Of a stretch of DNA of 64,000 bases, positions 1-9,736 are shown piece by piece. Position 1 is the stretch's first letter. Each line of letters begins with the position of its first letter. Source of the DNA: Rhipicephalus microplus (Eukaryota; Arthropoda; Arachnida; Ixodida; Ixodidae); the NCBI RefSeq assembly GCF_043290135.1, contig NC_134701.1, forward strand, positions 204,554,601-204,618,600, read 5' to 3'. A program made the position numbers and the translations under genes. The notes beneath the pieces were generated by a model that was given only the letters and a program-made list of their open reading frames with translations, had not been told where the DNA came from and ran no database searches.

Positions 1-2
1 AC

Positions 3-517
3 ATTGTGCGAGAAGAAGTTCGGCAATCACTTCGAATTCCCCAAACACCGCCGCCCGAGCCAGAAACTATGAGCTACGCCGCTGCAGTGCGCCACAACGC
101 TCCTCCCCGTCCACGCCAAAACGCCGCCAATCGCACTTCCGTCGCCAGACACCACCGCCGCCACCACCCCCACCGACGACCTACCGTTCACCAGCGGGCC
201 AGCGCAGTGCGCCGAGGGAAACCGACGTTTGGCGCACCCCTGACCACCGCCCACTGTGCTACCACTGCGGCGAGGCCGGACACACTTACCGCCGTCGCCA
301 GTACCGACAGATGGGACTGCATGGCTTCGCCGTCGATGCACCACGTCCGCAGCCAGCGGAACGGCCACGTGACATCGCCGACTACCTGACAGGAACTCAA
401 TGGACACCCCGAAGTCCTTCCCGTTCGCCATCGCCCAGCCGCCGCATGTCACCGCACCCCCGGCAGTACTCCGGCCCAACGCGGGGCCAGTCTCCTAGCC
501 CGTATCCGGGAAACTAA
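3..517 (+). pseudogene. gag: gag C-terminal part of element A (nucleocapsid), frameshifted
   Basis: Residues encoded from about position 6 (EEVRQSLR..., SYAAAVRH) match the region before the zinc knuckle in the intact element at 29742-35187. The reading frame then changes near 200. From about 212 to the TAA at 515-517 the second frame encodes WRTPDHRPLCYHCGEAGH followed by an Arg/Ser/Pro-rich tail. The CX2CX4HX4C zinc knuckle begins at 257-259, but its last Cys codon reads CGC (Arg), so the knuckle is CCHR. Gag packages the genomic RNA and forms the capsid. The frameshift and the lost Cys make this a pseudogene. Confidence 0.85.
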
Positions 518-547
518 GGGCAGCAACCGGTGGAGGTGCGGTTGCTG
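508..547 (+). promoter_or_regulatory. Putative -1 ribosomal frameshift signal at the gag/pol junction (element A)
   Basis: The slippery heptamer G GGA AAC lies at 508-514 in the gag frame, with gag stop TAA directly after it (515-517). A six-base spacer (515-520) precedes a perfect 9-bp stem, 521-529 with 539-547, closing a 9-nt loop (530-538). The protease/RT frame is -1 relative to gag and is open from the heptamer onward. GGGAAAC is an established -1 slippery sequence in retroviruses. The equivalent structure is present in the other two elements of this window, with paired changes in the stem. Confidence 0.75.
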
Positions 548-1719
548 TGCGACGAACTACCGAAGATCCTCCGACGACGACGACGCCGCGACGGACCTTT
601 CCGAACACAACGCCAGCCAGGCAAAGCCCTGACGGCGAAAGCTCACTTACCGGAGGTGGCCTGACGACGCAACATGGAAGCAGCGGATCAAGCCGACGCA
701 GCCGTGACCCGACGCCACGCCCTAACTGTAATGCGAGACGGCGAAATAGCGACATCGACGTTCTTATTGACGACCACAGTGTGACCGCTCTCGTCAATAC
801 TGGAGCCGACTATTCTGTCATCAGTGGGTCGTTCGCCGCGAAGTTAAAGAAAGTTAGGACAGCTTGGAAAGGCCCTGAAATCCGCACAGCCGGAGGTCAT
901 CTTGTAACGCCTGCAGGAATCTGCACAGCGAGAGTCACCATTAACGGCCGTATTTATCCTACGGACTTCGTAGTCCTACAGCGTTGCTCGAGAGATGTCA
1001 TCCTTGGCATGGACTTCTTATGCCTCCATGGTGCTGTCATCAACCTAAAAACAAAGTCGATAACGTTATCCACAGAAGAAGCACTACCACCGCGCACGCC
1101 GTCAGGACACCATGCCTTGAATGTGCTGGAAGAACAAGTCACGATTCCGCCTCGCTCAAGCGTCATTATTTCAGTCGGCGCTCCTAAATCACCTGACTTG
1201 GAAGGCGTCGTTGAAGGCAGTCAGCATCTGTTGGTCACCCGAAATATTTGCGTCGCAAGAGGAATAGCAGAGCTGCGGGGAGGCAAAGCAACGGTTATGC
1301 TCACGAATTTCAGCAATGAGTACAAATATGTGAAGAAAGGAACAACGGTCGCATACATCGAAGAAATTGTCGAAGCCACCAGTGCTTTCGCCCTCACCGA
1401 TTCTGCGGAACCTGCTCAGAGGAACCAAGCCCCTCCCATAGCTTTCGACGTCAATCCCAGACCACCGAACGATAAGCAAGAACTGCTCAAGGCCCTGCTC
1501 CTGCAATACGAAGATTGCTTTTCGTCGTCATTGAAAATTCGGCAGACCCCAATCACGAAACATCGCATCATAACCGAAAAAAATGCCAGACCCCTCCGTC
1601 AGAGTCCGTACAGGGTTTCGACGCGAGAACGTGAGGCCATGAAGAGACAAGTTGATGAAATGCTGCGCGATGACATTATCCAGCCGTCCAAGAGTCCATG
1701 GGCATCCCCCGTTGTGTGA
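511..1719 (+). pseudogene. pol: pol of element A, part 1: aspartic protease and start of reverse transcriptase
   Basis: Frame -1 relative to gag, open from the frameshift site. The retropepsin motif is present as ALVNTGADYS; the catalytic Asp codon is AAT (Asn) at 796-798, where the intact element at 29742-35187 has DTGAD. The second protease motif, VILGMDFL, is recognisable. A linker and the RT fingers region follow (TKHRIIT, PYRVS.RER, IIQPSKSPWASPVV). The frame ends at TGA 1717-1719, exactly where the intact relative has a sense codon inside the conserved VLVKKKDGT block. The nonsense codon and the lost protease Asp show decay. Confidence 0.9.
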
Positions 1720-3012
1720 GTGAAGAAAATGGATGGGACCCTACGTTTCTGCGTCGATTATTGCCGCCTGAACAAAATCACAAGAAAGGACGTGTATCCT
1801 CTCCCACGAATAGACGACGCACTTGATCGGCTCCATAACGCCAAGTACTTTTCGTCAATGGACCTCAAGACTGGCTATTTGCAAATCGAAGTCGACGAAA
1901 GAGACCAAGAGAAGACGGCGTTTATAACACCGGACGGCCTCTTCGAGTTTAAGGTGATGCCCTTCGGCCTTTGCTCAGCGCCTGCAACTTTTCAACGCGT
2001 TATGGATACAGTACTGGCAGGATTGAAGTGGCAAACTTGCCTTGTGTACTTGGACGACGTCGTCGTGTTTTCTTCGAGTTTCGACGAGCATCTTCGGCGC
2101 CTTGAAGTTGTACTTCAAGCCATCAAGACGTCCGGACTCACACTGAAGCCAGAAAAGTGCAGATTTGCGTATGAGGAGCTTTTGTTTCTGGGACACGTTA
2201 TCAGCAAGTCTGGAGTTCGTCCTGATCCACGGAAAACAGCCGCCATCGCCGACTTCCCGCCGCCCACTGACAAGAAGGCCGTGCGCCGATTTCTGGGCTT
2301 GTGCGCCTATTATAGGTGGTTCGTGAAAAACTTCGCCCGCATCGCCGATCCTCTCACTAACCTTACCAAGGCCGACGTGGAGTTCAAGTGGGAAACGCAA
2401 CAGGAACACGCTTTCCAGGAGCTTAAACATCGCCTCCAGACGCCTCCGTTACTTGCCCATTTCGACGAATTCGCCGAGACAGAAATACATACTGACGCAA
2501 GCAGCGTAGGTCTTGGCGCCGTTCTTGTGCAGAGGGCTGACGGACTTGAAAGGGTTATTAGTTACGCCAGCCGATCTCTATCCAAAGTAGAAGCAAATTA
2601 TTCCACAACAGAAAAGGAGTGCCTCGCCATCATCTGGGCTACGTTGAAATTTCGCCCCTACCTCTACGGCAGGCCCTTCAAAGTTGTGAGTGACCACTAC
2701 GCCTTGTGTTGGCTATCCACCTTGAAGGACCCTTCAGGTCGCCTCGCACGATGGAGCCTGAGACTTCAAGAGTATGACATTACTGTCATTTACAAGTCCG
2801 GCAAAAAACACTCTGACGCCGACTGTCTCTCTCGTGCGCCTGTCGACCAACCGCTACCCGACGACCCGGATGACGAGTACTTCTTGGGAACGATAACTAC
2901 CGACGACTTTGCTGAACGACAGCGGGCCGACCCGGAACTTAAGGCCCTAATAGAATACCTCGAAGGCAGGACCGCCGAAGTCCCGAAGGTATTCAAGCGC
3001 GCACTTGCGTAG
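1720..3012 (+). pseudogene. pol: pol of element A, part 2: reverse transcriptase core and RNase H
   Basis: Same frame as the preceding segment, separated from it only by the TGA stop. RT motifs in order are LRFCVDY, SSMDLKTGY (first catalytic Asp), PFGLCSAPATFQR and the active-site YLDD near 2049-2060, then FLGHVIS and the thumb/connection region. RNase H follows, with HTDASSVGLGAV, STTEKECLA, SDHYALCWL and HSDADCLSRAP, so its acidic residues are still recognisable. The frame ends at TAG 3010-3012, after EVPKVFKRALA, through a frameshift relative to the intact element. RT would copy the RNA genome to DNA; here it lacks a linked protease and integrase in one frame. Confidence 0.93.
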
Positions 3013-4165
3013 TTCTTTGTACGAAACAGTCTTCTATAAAAGAAAAACTTTTCACCACTTCGAGCTAAGTACCTTCTTGTGGTGGCTTCAGCTCTGCGAC
3101 CAGAACTCCTGCAGGCCCTGCACGACGATCCGACGGCAGGGCACTTCGGTGTTTCTCGCACGCTCGCGAGGATACAAGAAAGGTACTACTAGCCACGTCT
3201 TACCACCGATGTCACTCGTTATGTGAGGACATGCCGGGACTGTCAGTGACGCAAGACACCGCCGACAAGGCCAGCGGGACTTCTGCAGCCAATTGATCCA
3301 CCTTGCCGACCTTTCCAGCAGATTGGTATGGACCTACTGGGGCCGTTCTCGACGCCGACTTTCGGGAACAAGTGGATCGTGGTAGCTACCGACTACCTCA
3401 CCCGCTACGCCGAGACAAAACCCTGCCAAAAGGCAGTGCATCCGAGGTAGCTAAGTTCTTCATCGAAAATATCGTCCTACGTCACAACGCCCCGGAGGTC
3501 CTTATCACCGACAGAGGAACGGCATTCGCTGCCGACTCAACTCAAGCGATCTTGGCATACAGCCAAACAAACCACCGCCGGACGACAGCGTACCACCCAC
3601 AGACCAACGGCCACACCGAGCGGCTTAACAAGACGATCGCCGACATGCTGTCAATGTACGTCGATGTCGAACACAAGACGTGGGACGCCATTCTTCGTAT
3701 GTGACCTTCGCATACAACACGGCGGTGCAGGAGACGACGCAGATATCTCCATACAAATTGGTCTACGGAAGGAGCCCGGCAACGACGCTCGATGCCATGT
3801 TACCCAACGTCACCGACGAAGAAAACCTCGATGCGAGCGAGTACCTTCAACGCGCCGAAGAAGCCCGACAACTTGCGCGTCTCCGTATCAAGAATCAACA
3901 GACGACCGACAGCCACCGTTACAACCTTCGACGACGCTTGGTGGAATACAAGCCCGGTGAACGTGTTTGGGTGTGGACGCCGATACGCCGACGTGGACTA
4001 AGTGAAAAGCTTCTGCGACGGTACTTCGGACCGTACAGGGTGGTTCGACATCTCGGCCCACTTGATTACGAGGTTGTCCCCGACGGCACCACGAACTCTC
4101 AACGACACCGATCGCGACCTGAAGTCGTCCATGTCGCACGCCTCAAGCCGTTTCATGCACGTTAA
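3013..4165 (+). pseudogene. pol: pol of element A, part 3: integrase, multiply frameshifted
   Basis: Integrase is readable only by changing frame several times. The zinc-binding HHCC region is around 3060-3250, and an in-frame TGA occurs just after the CRDCQ motif. The catalytic core has the GMDLLGPF Asp near 3325, then ITDRGTAF and HTERLNKT. The last Asp and Glu are separated by 35 residues, as in D,D(35)E integrases. The final stretch (3680-4165) is one clean frame: VTFAYNTAVQETT, a spacer, and a GPY/F module (YFGPYRVV) ending RLKPFHAR. The C-terminal module of this family binds DNA. There is no chromodomain after it. Confidence 0.9.
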
Positions 4166-4293
4166 CAAACTGAAACAGTGTTTTTTGTATTATTGTTGTA
4201 TTGTAATTTATTCATTGTACTTTCTTGCATTATTATTGTACCTTCATCTTTAGTTAAAGCATCGGGACGATGCCTTTTTTCAGAGGGGGGCAA
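4166..4293 (+). promoter_or_regulatory. 3' untranslated region of element A with hairpin and polypurine tract
   Basis: After the integrase stop there is a T-rich stretch, then the palindrome GCATCG-GGA-CGATGC at 4259-4273. The purine run AGAGGGGGG at about 4282-4290 lies directly before the 3' LTR and would prime plus-strand DNA synthesis. The same 15-base hairpin, with the loop changed in one copy, precedes the 3' LTR of the two other Ty3/gypsy elements here. Confidence 0.8.
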
Positions 4294-4701
4294 TGCCACG
4301 TTCCATTTCCCAAGTTGTTTGTTATCGTCCCAAAACACCACACCATTCTCAGCGCGAACCGCGCCTGCAGTTTTCGAGAAGTTTCCGGACTGTAGTAGAT
4401 CATTTCGATAAGATCACGCCCACTGTGCGAATGGTACAGATTGTTCTGGAACCTACGCCGCCGCCAGCGATAACGCTAGAACATTCGACGGCAAGAGTAT
4501 AAATGCCGACGCGCTTCGCCGCTTGTCAGTTGTTGATCGAAGGCCGACGCTCCGTTCGCCGCTATCAGTCCGAGACCGCTATCTGTGCGAGACTGCTGCT
4601 GTAATTGGACTTTCCGTTTACCGGGCACAGGTTCGCCCAAATAAACAGTTAAATCCCAACACGAAGTCTCCTGTCTTCGGCCACGTCACAACCCCGTGAC
4701 A
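4294..4701 (+). repeat. 3' LTR of element A (408 bp)
   Basis: It starts TGCCACG directly after the polypurine tract and ends CGTGACA, giving imperfect terminal inverted repeats with TG...CA ends. A TATA box (TATAAAT, 4498-4504) and a polyadenylation signal (AATAAA, 4640-4645) lie in the order expected for U3-R-U5. The following ATAT (4702-4705) would be the 3' copy of the target-site duplication. The 5' LTR is outside the window, so age cannot be estimated. Confidence 0.85.
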
Positions 4702-7465
4702 ATATGTTGTTCCAGAACGTTTCCTTTCTTTCGCTTCTTGCACAGACATTTTCGACATACTTTGTGTCGACCAAAGCAGATAATATGCCCCTTTCAAGCC
4801 TTTAGGCTTTAATAGAATTCTACCCAGTTTCGAAGAAGCATATTGAATGAACATGCCAACCATAAGCCTAATATTTCTTGTGAAAAAAAATTCTTGAGCT
4901 CTGTGTCAGCGGTGTGTTTTATTCATTTCTCGTGCTTTCTAAACAAAAGAAAAGCTGCCGGAGACAGAACTCATTCAATCGCAATTACTTTATCGCAATA
5001 TCCCTCGAGAAATTTTCGACCGTATCCTTCGCCGTTAGCAATACTTTTCGGTAATTGCCGAATAAACGAGAGTTTCGAGAGAAAACTTTTTTTACCATGA
5101 TGAAACTTCCGCTTTCTCCACAGCGCTTCACTTGTTCAGCTACGTCGATATGATTGCCATTACACGTCCTTTGTTGTGTGCCCACAGCGGAAGCTGGCGT
5201 CGGATATCAAAGGATCAGCGAGTTATCCGTCTTGTCTCGCTGCCAGAACGCCGAAGGCTGCCCGACGTGACAAGCCTACAAGACTGCGCGTCTATTGTGA
5301 GGCGGCTTGATCCGAGTAACAGCTGCAAAAAAAAAGGGGGTGTCTGGAATGCCTGCGGCTGTTCCTATTTCTTGGCCAGTTACGACGCCAGGTTCTCGTT
5401 ACGCTTGTTAGCTTTTCCTGGGCTGGGGACTCACCTCCAGTTTGCTAGAAAATATCTTGGCCTGATGAAGCTACCCGCGTTTTTCCGGTAGAGCACACAA
5501 AGTTCTCGGTCGGGATGGAGCCAGTGATGAACATATGGTATCGAAAAACAGAGCAACGTTATTGTTCGCAAACATATTGACGTGCTAGGAATATTTTACG
5601 CAAATAAGACACTCTCTCGTGGGCGCTGTATCAACAAACAGCTCTGCAGCGACTGTATTACATAAGCCTAACAAATGCAGCTGAAGTCTACGACAACTGG
5701 CGTGACACAAGCTCATCCAGCTGTAATCTAGACACAAATTTTGTTATGGTTATAGCTGTACTTTCAATAACCACAATAGATAGTCAGAATATAAATGTTC
5801 AACTGGTTCTTATGTCAGGAGTATGTAAACGTCTATTTAGAAATGTTCACTCTAAATCAAGAAAGGGCGTCATTTTTCCTAGTATTAGGTGCTTTAGCTT
5901 GCTCTCCCACTGATGCTCGATATGAAAGGTTCACCGTAGTCGTTCCTTACTTAGCACTGGCCTTATACTGTAATCATTTAATGGAAACACCATATAAAAC
6001 GACTAAACCATAAAGCAATATAAACTAACCGCGCTGCTATAGTGCTTGCGAAACTCACAGAGAAGTATAACAAGGATTGTGACTAAAACACGCGTGGTGC
6101 CTTGTGCATTCTCCTGAGGCGACTCGAAGGCGAAACCCATCTTCTTTATTTGTTTTTTGCTCACGTACTGCTTACGGTTTCCTATAAATACACTAGAGGG
6201 AACTCGTGCGCTAGTGTCTATGGGAGCTGCAACGCATGACACTTCAGTAAGCATGGGACTGATGGGTAGTACGTGCATTCGCCTTGTTTTCCTACGTTAT
6301 GTTCCTTTTGCCTCCGCGTGGCATGAAGCTGCTTTGTCACAGAACAGCCGTTGTATTCTGATATAAGAAGTGGACTTTGCTTTCTTTACTTCACAAGAGC
6401 CCAGTATTGCCAGTTTTAAATTTAGGTCACCTTGTTATATTATGCAGTTTTCACAATTTATTAACATTACCTTATTATATAACTCATTACCTCATGGTTA
6501 TAACTCATTACCTCATGGTTATATTGAATCATGACGCATGGGTCACGGCATTGAATCCCGGTCGTGTTGGTGGTTGTAGTAAAAACATTGCCTGCAAAAC
6601 AAGAGTGGTATGCAGGGACCGCCTCATAAGAGTACGGTATACCCGTAAAATAGGTGAGGACTCTCAGTACGGGACCCCATTGGCGTCGGCTGCTGCCTTG
6701 GCTCATCGAGCCGAGGCCTTTTGGGCCTGAAAGTCATGGTGGCTACATTTCATTGGTGGTCAAATGCTTGAAGCCTGCGTACCAAATAATAATAATACAC
6801 AAGACGACTCGAACAATAAACTAGGAAAACGCAGCACAAGTGAGCACCGACTTATAACTCGCTTTATGTTGCACACACATGATATATGAGTATAATCTTC
6901 ACAAATGACACATCAGCATTCGATCGGAAAGAATGATACGTTGTGTATCAAGCAAGATACACCGACCATAACTTTCTTTTTTAAATTTCATTTCAAGAGC
7001 CATTCGGCTAAAGTAACATTATAGCAGAACCTTAAATTGCACGTTAATCAATAACTGAGATCAAATCACATGGCCAAAGACAATCAAATAGACACAGTTG
7101 TATGATTATGAACACGAAGAAGCAAGAAGAAATAGAGAAATGATGAAAGACATATGCAATGGTGAAGCACCGATGAAACTAAATGAAACCATCAAGGTAC
7201 TACATCTCGGCGTCATTCACTATAACGAAAGGCAGGCATACGCACTTGTGAGGCAATTCTTTCGCTAAAAAAAAAAACTTAATAATTTCCCGCTAGACCT
7301 CATATTTCCATTTCTTTCAATACTTTGTAGCGCTATATCCTGCATCTTAGGCGTAATTACATCAAAATCAGCGTACTTTTAATTAGATGCACGTTACGAA
7401 ACACGATGTGACCACTATTTTCGGAGTCTTTATCAAGGCATCACTCATAATCATATCCTGAGGTA
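4702..7465. other. Anonymous intergenic DNA
   Basis: No gene is supported. Short ORFs here lack recognisable domains, and none is longer than 119 codons. A perfect 21-bp tandem duplication lies at 6479-6520. The rest is moderately AT-rich sequence with no repeat family I recognise. Confidence 0.6.
6479..6520. repeat. Perfect 21-bp tandem duplication
   Basis: The unit beginning ATAACTCATTACC occurs twice in direct succession without a mismatch (6479-6499 and 6500-6520). It is probably a recent slippage or microduplication. Confidence 0.9.
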
Positions 7466-7517
7466 AGGCTGGTGCACACCGGTGACTAGCAGCGGTCGCG
7501 CGACCATTTGCGACTGG
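7466..7517 (+). repeat. Left terminal inverted repeat of the Harbinger-like element
   Basis: 52 bp matching the reverse complement of 8420-8471, with a single T/C difference at the 18th base. Both repeats contain the internal palindrome GGTCGCGCGACC. Confidence 0.9.
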
Positions 7518-7821
7518 CGACCAAAAAGCGAGTGATGTTCACACCGGCAGGGGCTGCATGTGAGCGACCGGAAGTCGCAAAAGCGGAGAGTCACGTCCGG
7601 ATCTCGTCATCAGCGAGAACTCTAGAGACCGGCGCCGATCAGCTGATCACCGCCAGCTGAGTGAGCGAAGCAAATCGGGCGCGCCGCATTTATTGTTTTC
7701 GTCCATTCTCGCACAGCGTTCCCAACAGCGTCAAGTTCGATTCAAGCGAAGAACTAGAAATTATTATGGTGCTGATGCGCTGTGCCAAGGTGTCAGCGCT
7801 GGCATCACAGATGCCTCCAAA

Positions 7822-7974
7822 GAGAAAAAAAGCCGGTAGTGGGTGTGACCGTCCTTTCGATCGCGGGAGTTGGCCGACCATGCAAGCCGCCTGCATCCCG
7901 AGCTGCGCTGAGACGACGAGGAGTATTACCGAGAGTCGTACGTATTCAGAAACGATCCTTGAATTTAAATTGAC
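7822..7974 (+). pseudogene. Fossil N-terminal segment resembling Harbinger-type transposase
   Basis: In the frame of TGG 7840-7842 the translation reads a basic run, then WV, PSFRSRELADHASRLHPELR and DDEEYYRESYVFRND, interrupted by TAG/TGA codons. A basic cluster, a WV.P motif, an ELR motif and an acidic EEYY/F-R stretch resemble the N-terminus of PIF/Harbinger nuclease proteins. The overlapping open frame of 131 codons at 7661-8056 is a different frame and looks like chance. No catalytic DDE region was found inside the element. The reading is short and could be coincidental. Confidence 0.45.
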
Positions 7975-8419
7975 TTCCCACAGCCTACAATACAGCACAA
8001 ACGCGTTCCAAACGTGCTGCATTAAAGGCGGTGACAAATCAAGTTCAAGACAATAAAACGGTTCTAAATACGATGAAAAGATAGTGCACAATTTATTTTC
8101 TCTTTACTTTGACGGGGTTTTACCTTCTTACAAATACCTCCACGTAAATTCGACACTTTGCTCGAGCTGCTGCGCCCCGCCATCTCCAAGCCAAGTATTT
8201 CGTGGTGGCCATGGTGCCACAGACCCAGAGGAACGCACTCGTTTGTATCTGGCGGCAGGAAGCCAGCGCAATGAAAAAACAAAAGAACCAAAATTGAGTG
8301 TCAATGATTGGTTCGTGCAGCCTTGCGACTGCAGTCGCGCGACTGAAAAATCGGTCAGGCAGCAACTAGCCAAAGCAGTCGCTTTGCGACCGTTTGCGAC
8401 CGTTCGCGACTGGTTGCGA

Positions 8420-8471
8420 CCAGTCGCAAATGGTCGCGCGACCGCTGCTAGTCGCCGGTGTGCACCAGCCT
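8420..8471 (-). repeat. Right terminal inverted repeat of the Harbinger-like element
   Basis: Inverted partner of 7466-7517. It is preceded by several degenerate GCGAC repeats (about 8375-8420) that extend the terminal pattern inward. Confidence 0.9.
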
Positions 8472-8488
8472 TTAGACCCCTGAAACCT

Positions 8489-8538
8489 CTCATAACCATA
8501 TGGTGGTTTTGGGACTTTAAACCCCACATATCAATCAA
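8489..8538 (+). mobile_element. Very short 5'-truncated SINE (tail fragment) with 15-bp target-site duplication
   Basis: Only about 50 bp of the SINE 3' end is present: CTCATAACCATATGGTGG, a stretch ending AAACCCCACA, and the ATCAATCAA tail. It is flanked by perfect 15-bp direct repeats AGACCCCTGAAACCT at 8474-8488 and 8539-8553. It matches the 3' part of the SINEs at 48934 and 62865. The perfect duplication shows that a truncated copy was inserted as such, which is typical of target-primed reverse transcription. Confidence 0.85.
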
Positions 8539-8814
8539 AGACCCCTGAAACCTGAATAATTATTATTAACTCTAACTCCTGATCTCTAATGTGTGCATAA
8601 TCACCTGTTTAAATATGGAGCATAGTCAATACTATACCAGCAGATCCTAAGCTTGCTGAGAATCGGTGTCATATGAATTGGTCACCGAATAGCTGTCTCT
8701 GCAGTATTCTGCACCACAGTTGATTTGGTACAAAATTAATGGTACATACAGAACGTCAATTACAAGTTTTGCATTAAAAAAAACTACAGCTGTAAAACTT
8801 TTATTATCTTGTTT

Positions 8815-9036
8815 GTTTACGTGCCAGAACATTGGTACTATTATGAGGCACACCGTAGTGAAACACTCCGAAAAATTGGACCATACGTAGTACTTTAGCA
8901 TGCATTGACATCACACAGCACATGGTCTTCTAGAGCATTTCATCTTCATTCAAATGCGACCACCTCGGCCGAGATCGAACCCGTGACATTCTGGTCAGCC
9001 GCCGAGCCTCATAACCGCTACGCCACCTTGGTGGAC
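8815..9036 (-). mobile_element. tRNA-derived SINE, second family, near full length
   Basis: Read on the minus strand, the head (right end, 8960-9036) resembles a tRNA promoter region with a degenerate box A and a box B-like GGTTCGATCTC. The body crosses the GAAATGC/CATTTC segment, and the tail (left end) carries the ACGTAAAC-type motif of the family also seen at 22486-22715. I did not identify clear target duplications. tRNA-derived SINEs such as Ruka are known from ixodid ticks; identity with a named family was not checked. Confidence 0.65.
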
Positions 9037-9202
9037 TAAGAAAGCACTTTGTTCAGTGTCTGCGCCCTTTTGGCGTGGCTTGTGCGTCCCTCGTAGTACG
9101 TAACCACCAGTGGCTCATACCCGAAATCGGTATAACATTTGACCTCCAAGGTGGTGCCGGTGAGAGATTTCTTCTGTGCGTTGTTTAACAATAAAAAATA
9201 GG

Positions 9203-9316
9203 GCTCAATGTACATGCCAATAGCTGCTAATGGGGAATGAGAGACAGGAGCATTCGGCTTTTAGTCAACGCGCACGCTGCGATCCCCATTAGCAGCCATT
9301 GGCATGTACATTGAGC
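9203..9316. repeat. Foldback repeat with 34-bp arms
   Basis: 9203-9236 and 9283-9316 are inverted copies with one mismatch, separated by 46 bp. The arms start GCTCAATGTACATGCC. The transcript would form a long hairpin. It could be a small foldback MITE or the end of a larger repeat; no target duplication was recognised. Confidence 0.85.
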
Positions 9317-9506
9317 ACTAACGGACAAGAAAGGGTTGCTACATTATACTCGCTGGGTGTAACCTCCTTAGTTTTAGAAAGGTTTAGCGAGCATTGGGCC
9401 GCAGTGCCATGAATACAGTGAACTAGTATATAACATGAACTCAAGGTGGTTGAAGGTGGCAAGTAGACCCGAAGCGCAAGCCGTAAGAAAGCGTGCGTGT
9501 GCCACC

Positions 9507-9736
9507 TCTCGTTTAGTCCTTGGAATGTCCACTGAATGGCGGTGCTTCTATATGGGGAATATATGATAAAAAGAATCGAGATGGTGGGACTTGGAGTATT
9601 GAATAGATGGACGAACGGACACACAGACAGATGCATGGATGGACGCACGAACAGACGCATGGACGGTCACACAGACGGACGCATGGACGGACGAATGCTT
9701 CGCTCCACTCTCCATCATTCACTCCGTAGATATGCT
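9507..9736 (-). repeat. GGAC-type dispersed repeat, copy 1
   Basis: On the minus strand it begins with a GGAGTGAATGATGGAGAGTG-like end, continues through GAGCGAAGCATT and a degenerate GTCCGTCCATGC tetranucleotide tract (9605-9690), then CCAAGTCCC, TATCATATATTC and CCAAGGACTAAACGAGA. The same blocks occur in the same order at 18694-19389, so this is one dispersed family with a variable simple-sequence core. Confidence 0.75.

Larger units (their letters stand above)
1..4701 (+). mobile_element. Ty3/gypsy LTR retrotransposon A, decayed, 5' end outside the window
   Basis: Order is gag C-terminus, protease, reverse transcriptase, RNase H, integrase, polypurine tract and 3' LTR, which is the Ty3/gypsy (Metaviridae) order because integrase follows RNase H. 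The window begins inside gag, so the 5' LTR, primer site and 5' flank are not visible. The coding part is broken by a gag frameshift, an in-frame TGA at 1717-1719, a frameshift near 3005 and several in the integrase, so this copy cannot make its own proteins. The 3' LTR is followed by ATAT (4702-4705), the same tetranucleotide that flanks the other two elements here. No env-like ORF and no chromodomain were seen. The clade within Ty3/gypsy was not resolved. Confidence 0.95.
7466..8471. mobile_element. Relic DNA transposon with 52-bp terminal inverted repeats, PIF/Harbinger-like
   Basis: The ends are inverted copies of each other: 7466-7517 and 8420-8471 match over 52 bp with one mismatch, starting AGGCTGGTGCACACCGG. 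Subterminal DNA on both sides is rich in GCGAC words (gcgaccgtttgcgaccgt at the right), a common form for transposase-binding repeats. The flanking trinucleotides are GTA (7463-7465) and TTA (8472-8474), compatible with a TNA-type 3-bp target duplication carrying one change. The interior holds a short fossil resembling the N-terminus of Harbinger transposase, but most of a transposase is missing, so the copy is internally deleted or non-autonomous. Superfamily assignment is inference from the fossil reading, not from a search. Confidence 0.75.

Noticed and set aside
5132..5491. 119-codon ORF with a Cys/Ser/Arg-rich N-terminus, possibly a THAP-like zinc finger
   Set aside because: The spacing of Cys and His does not fit a zinc-finger pattern I know, and there is no second exon nearby.
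8815..9036. Functional tRNA gene at the SINE heads (also 22486 and 42440-42491)
   Set aside because: Boxes A and B are present, but the cloverleaf arms cannot be completed and the sequence continues into a SINE body.
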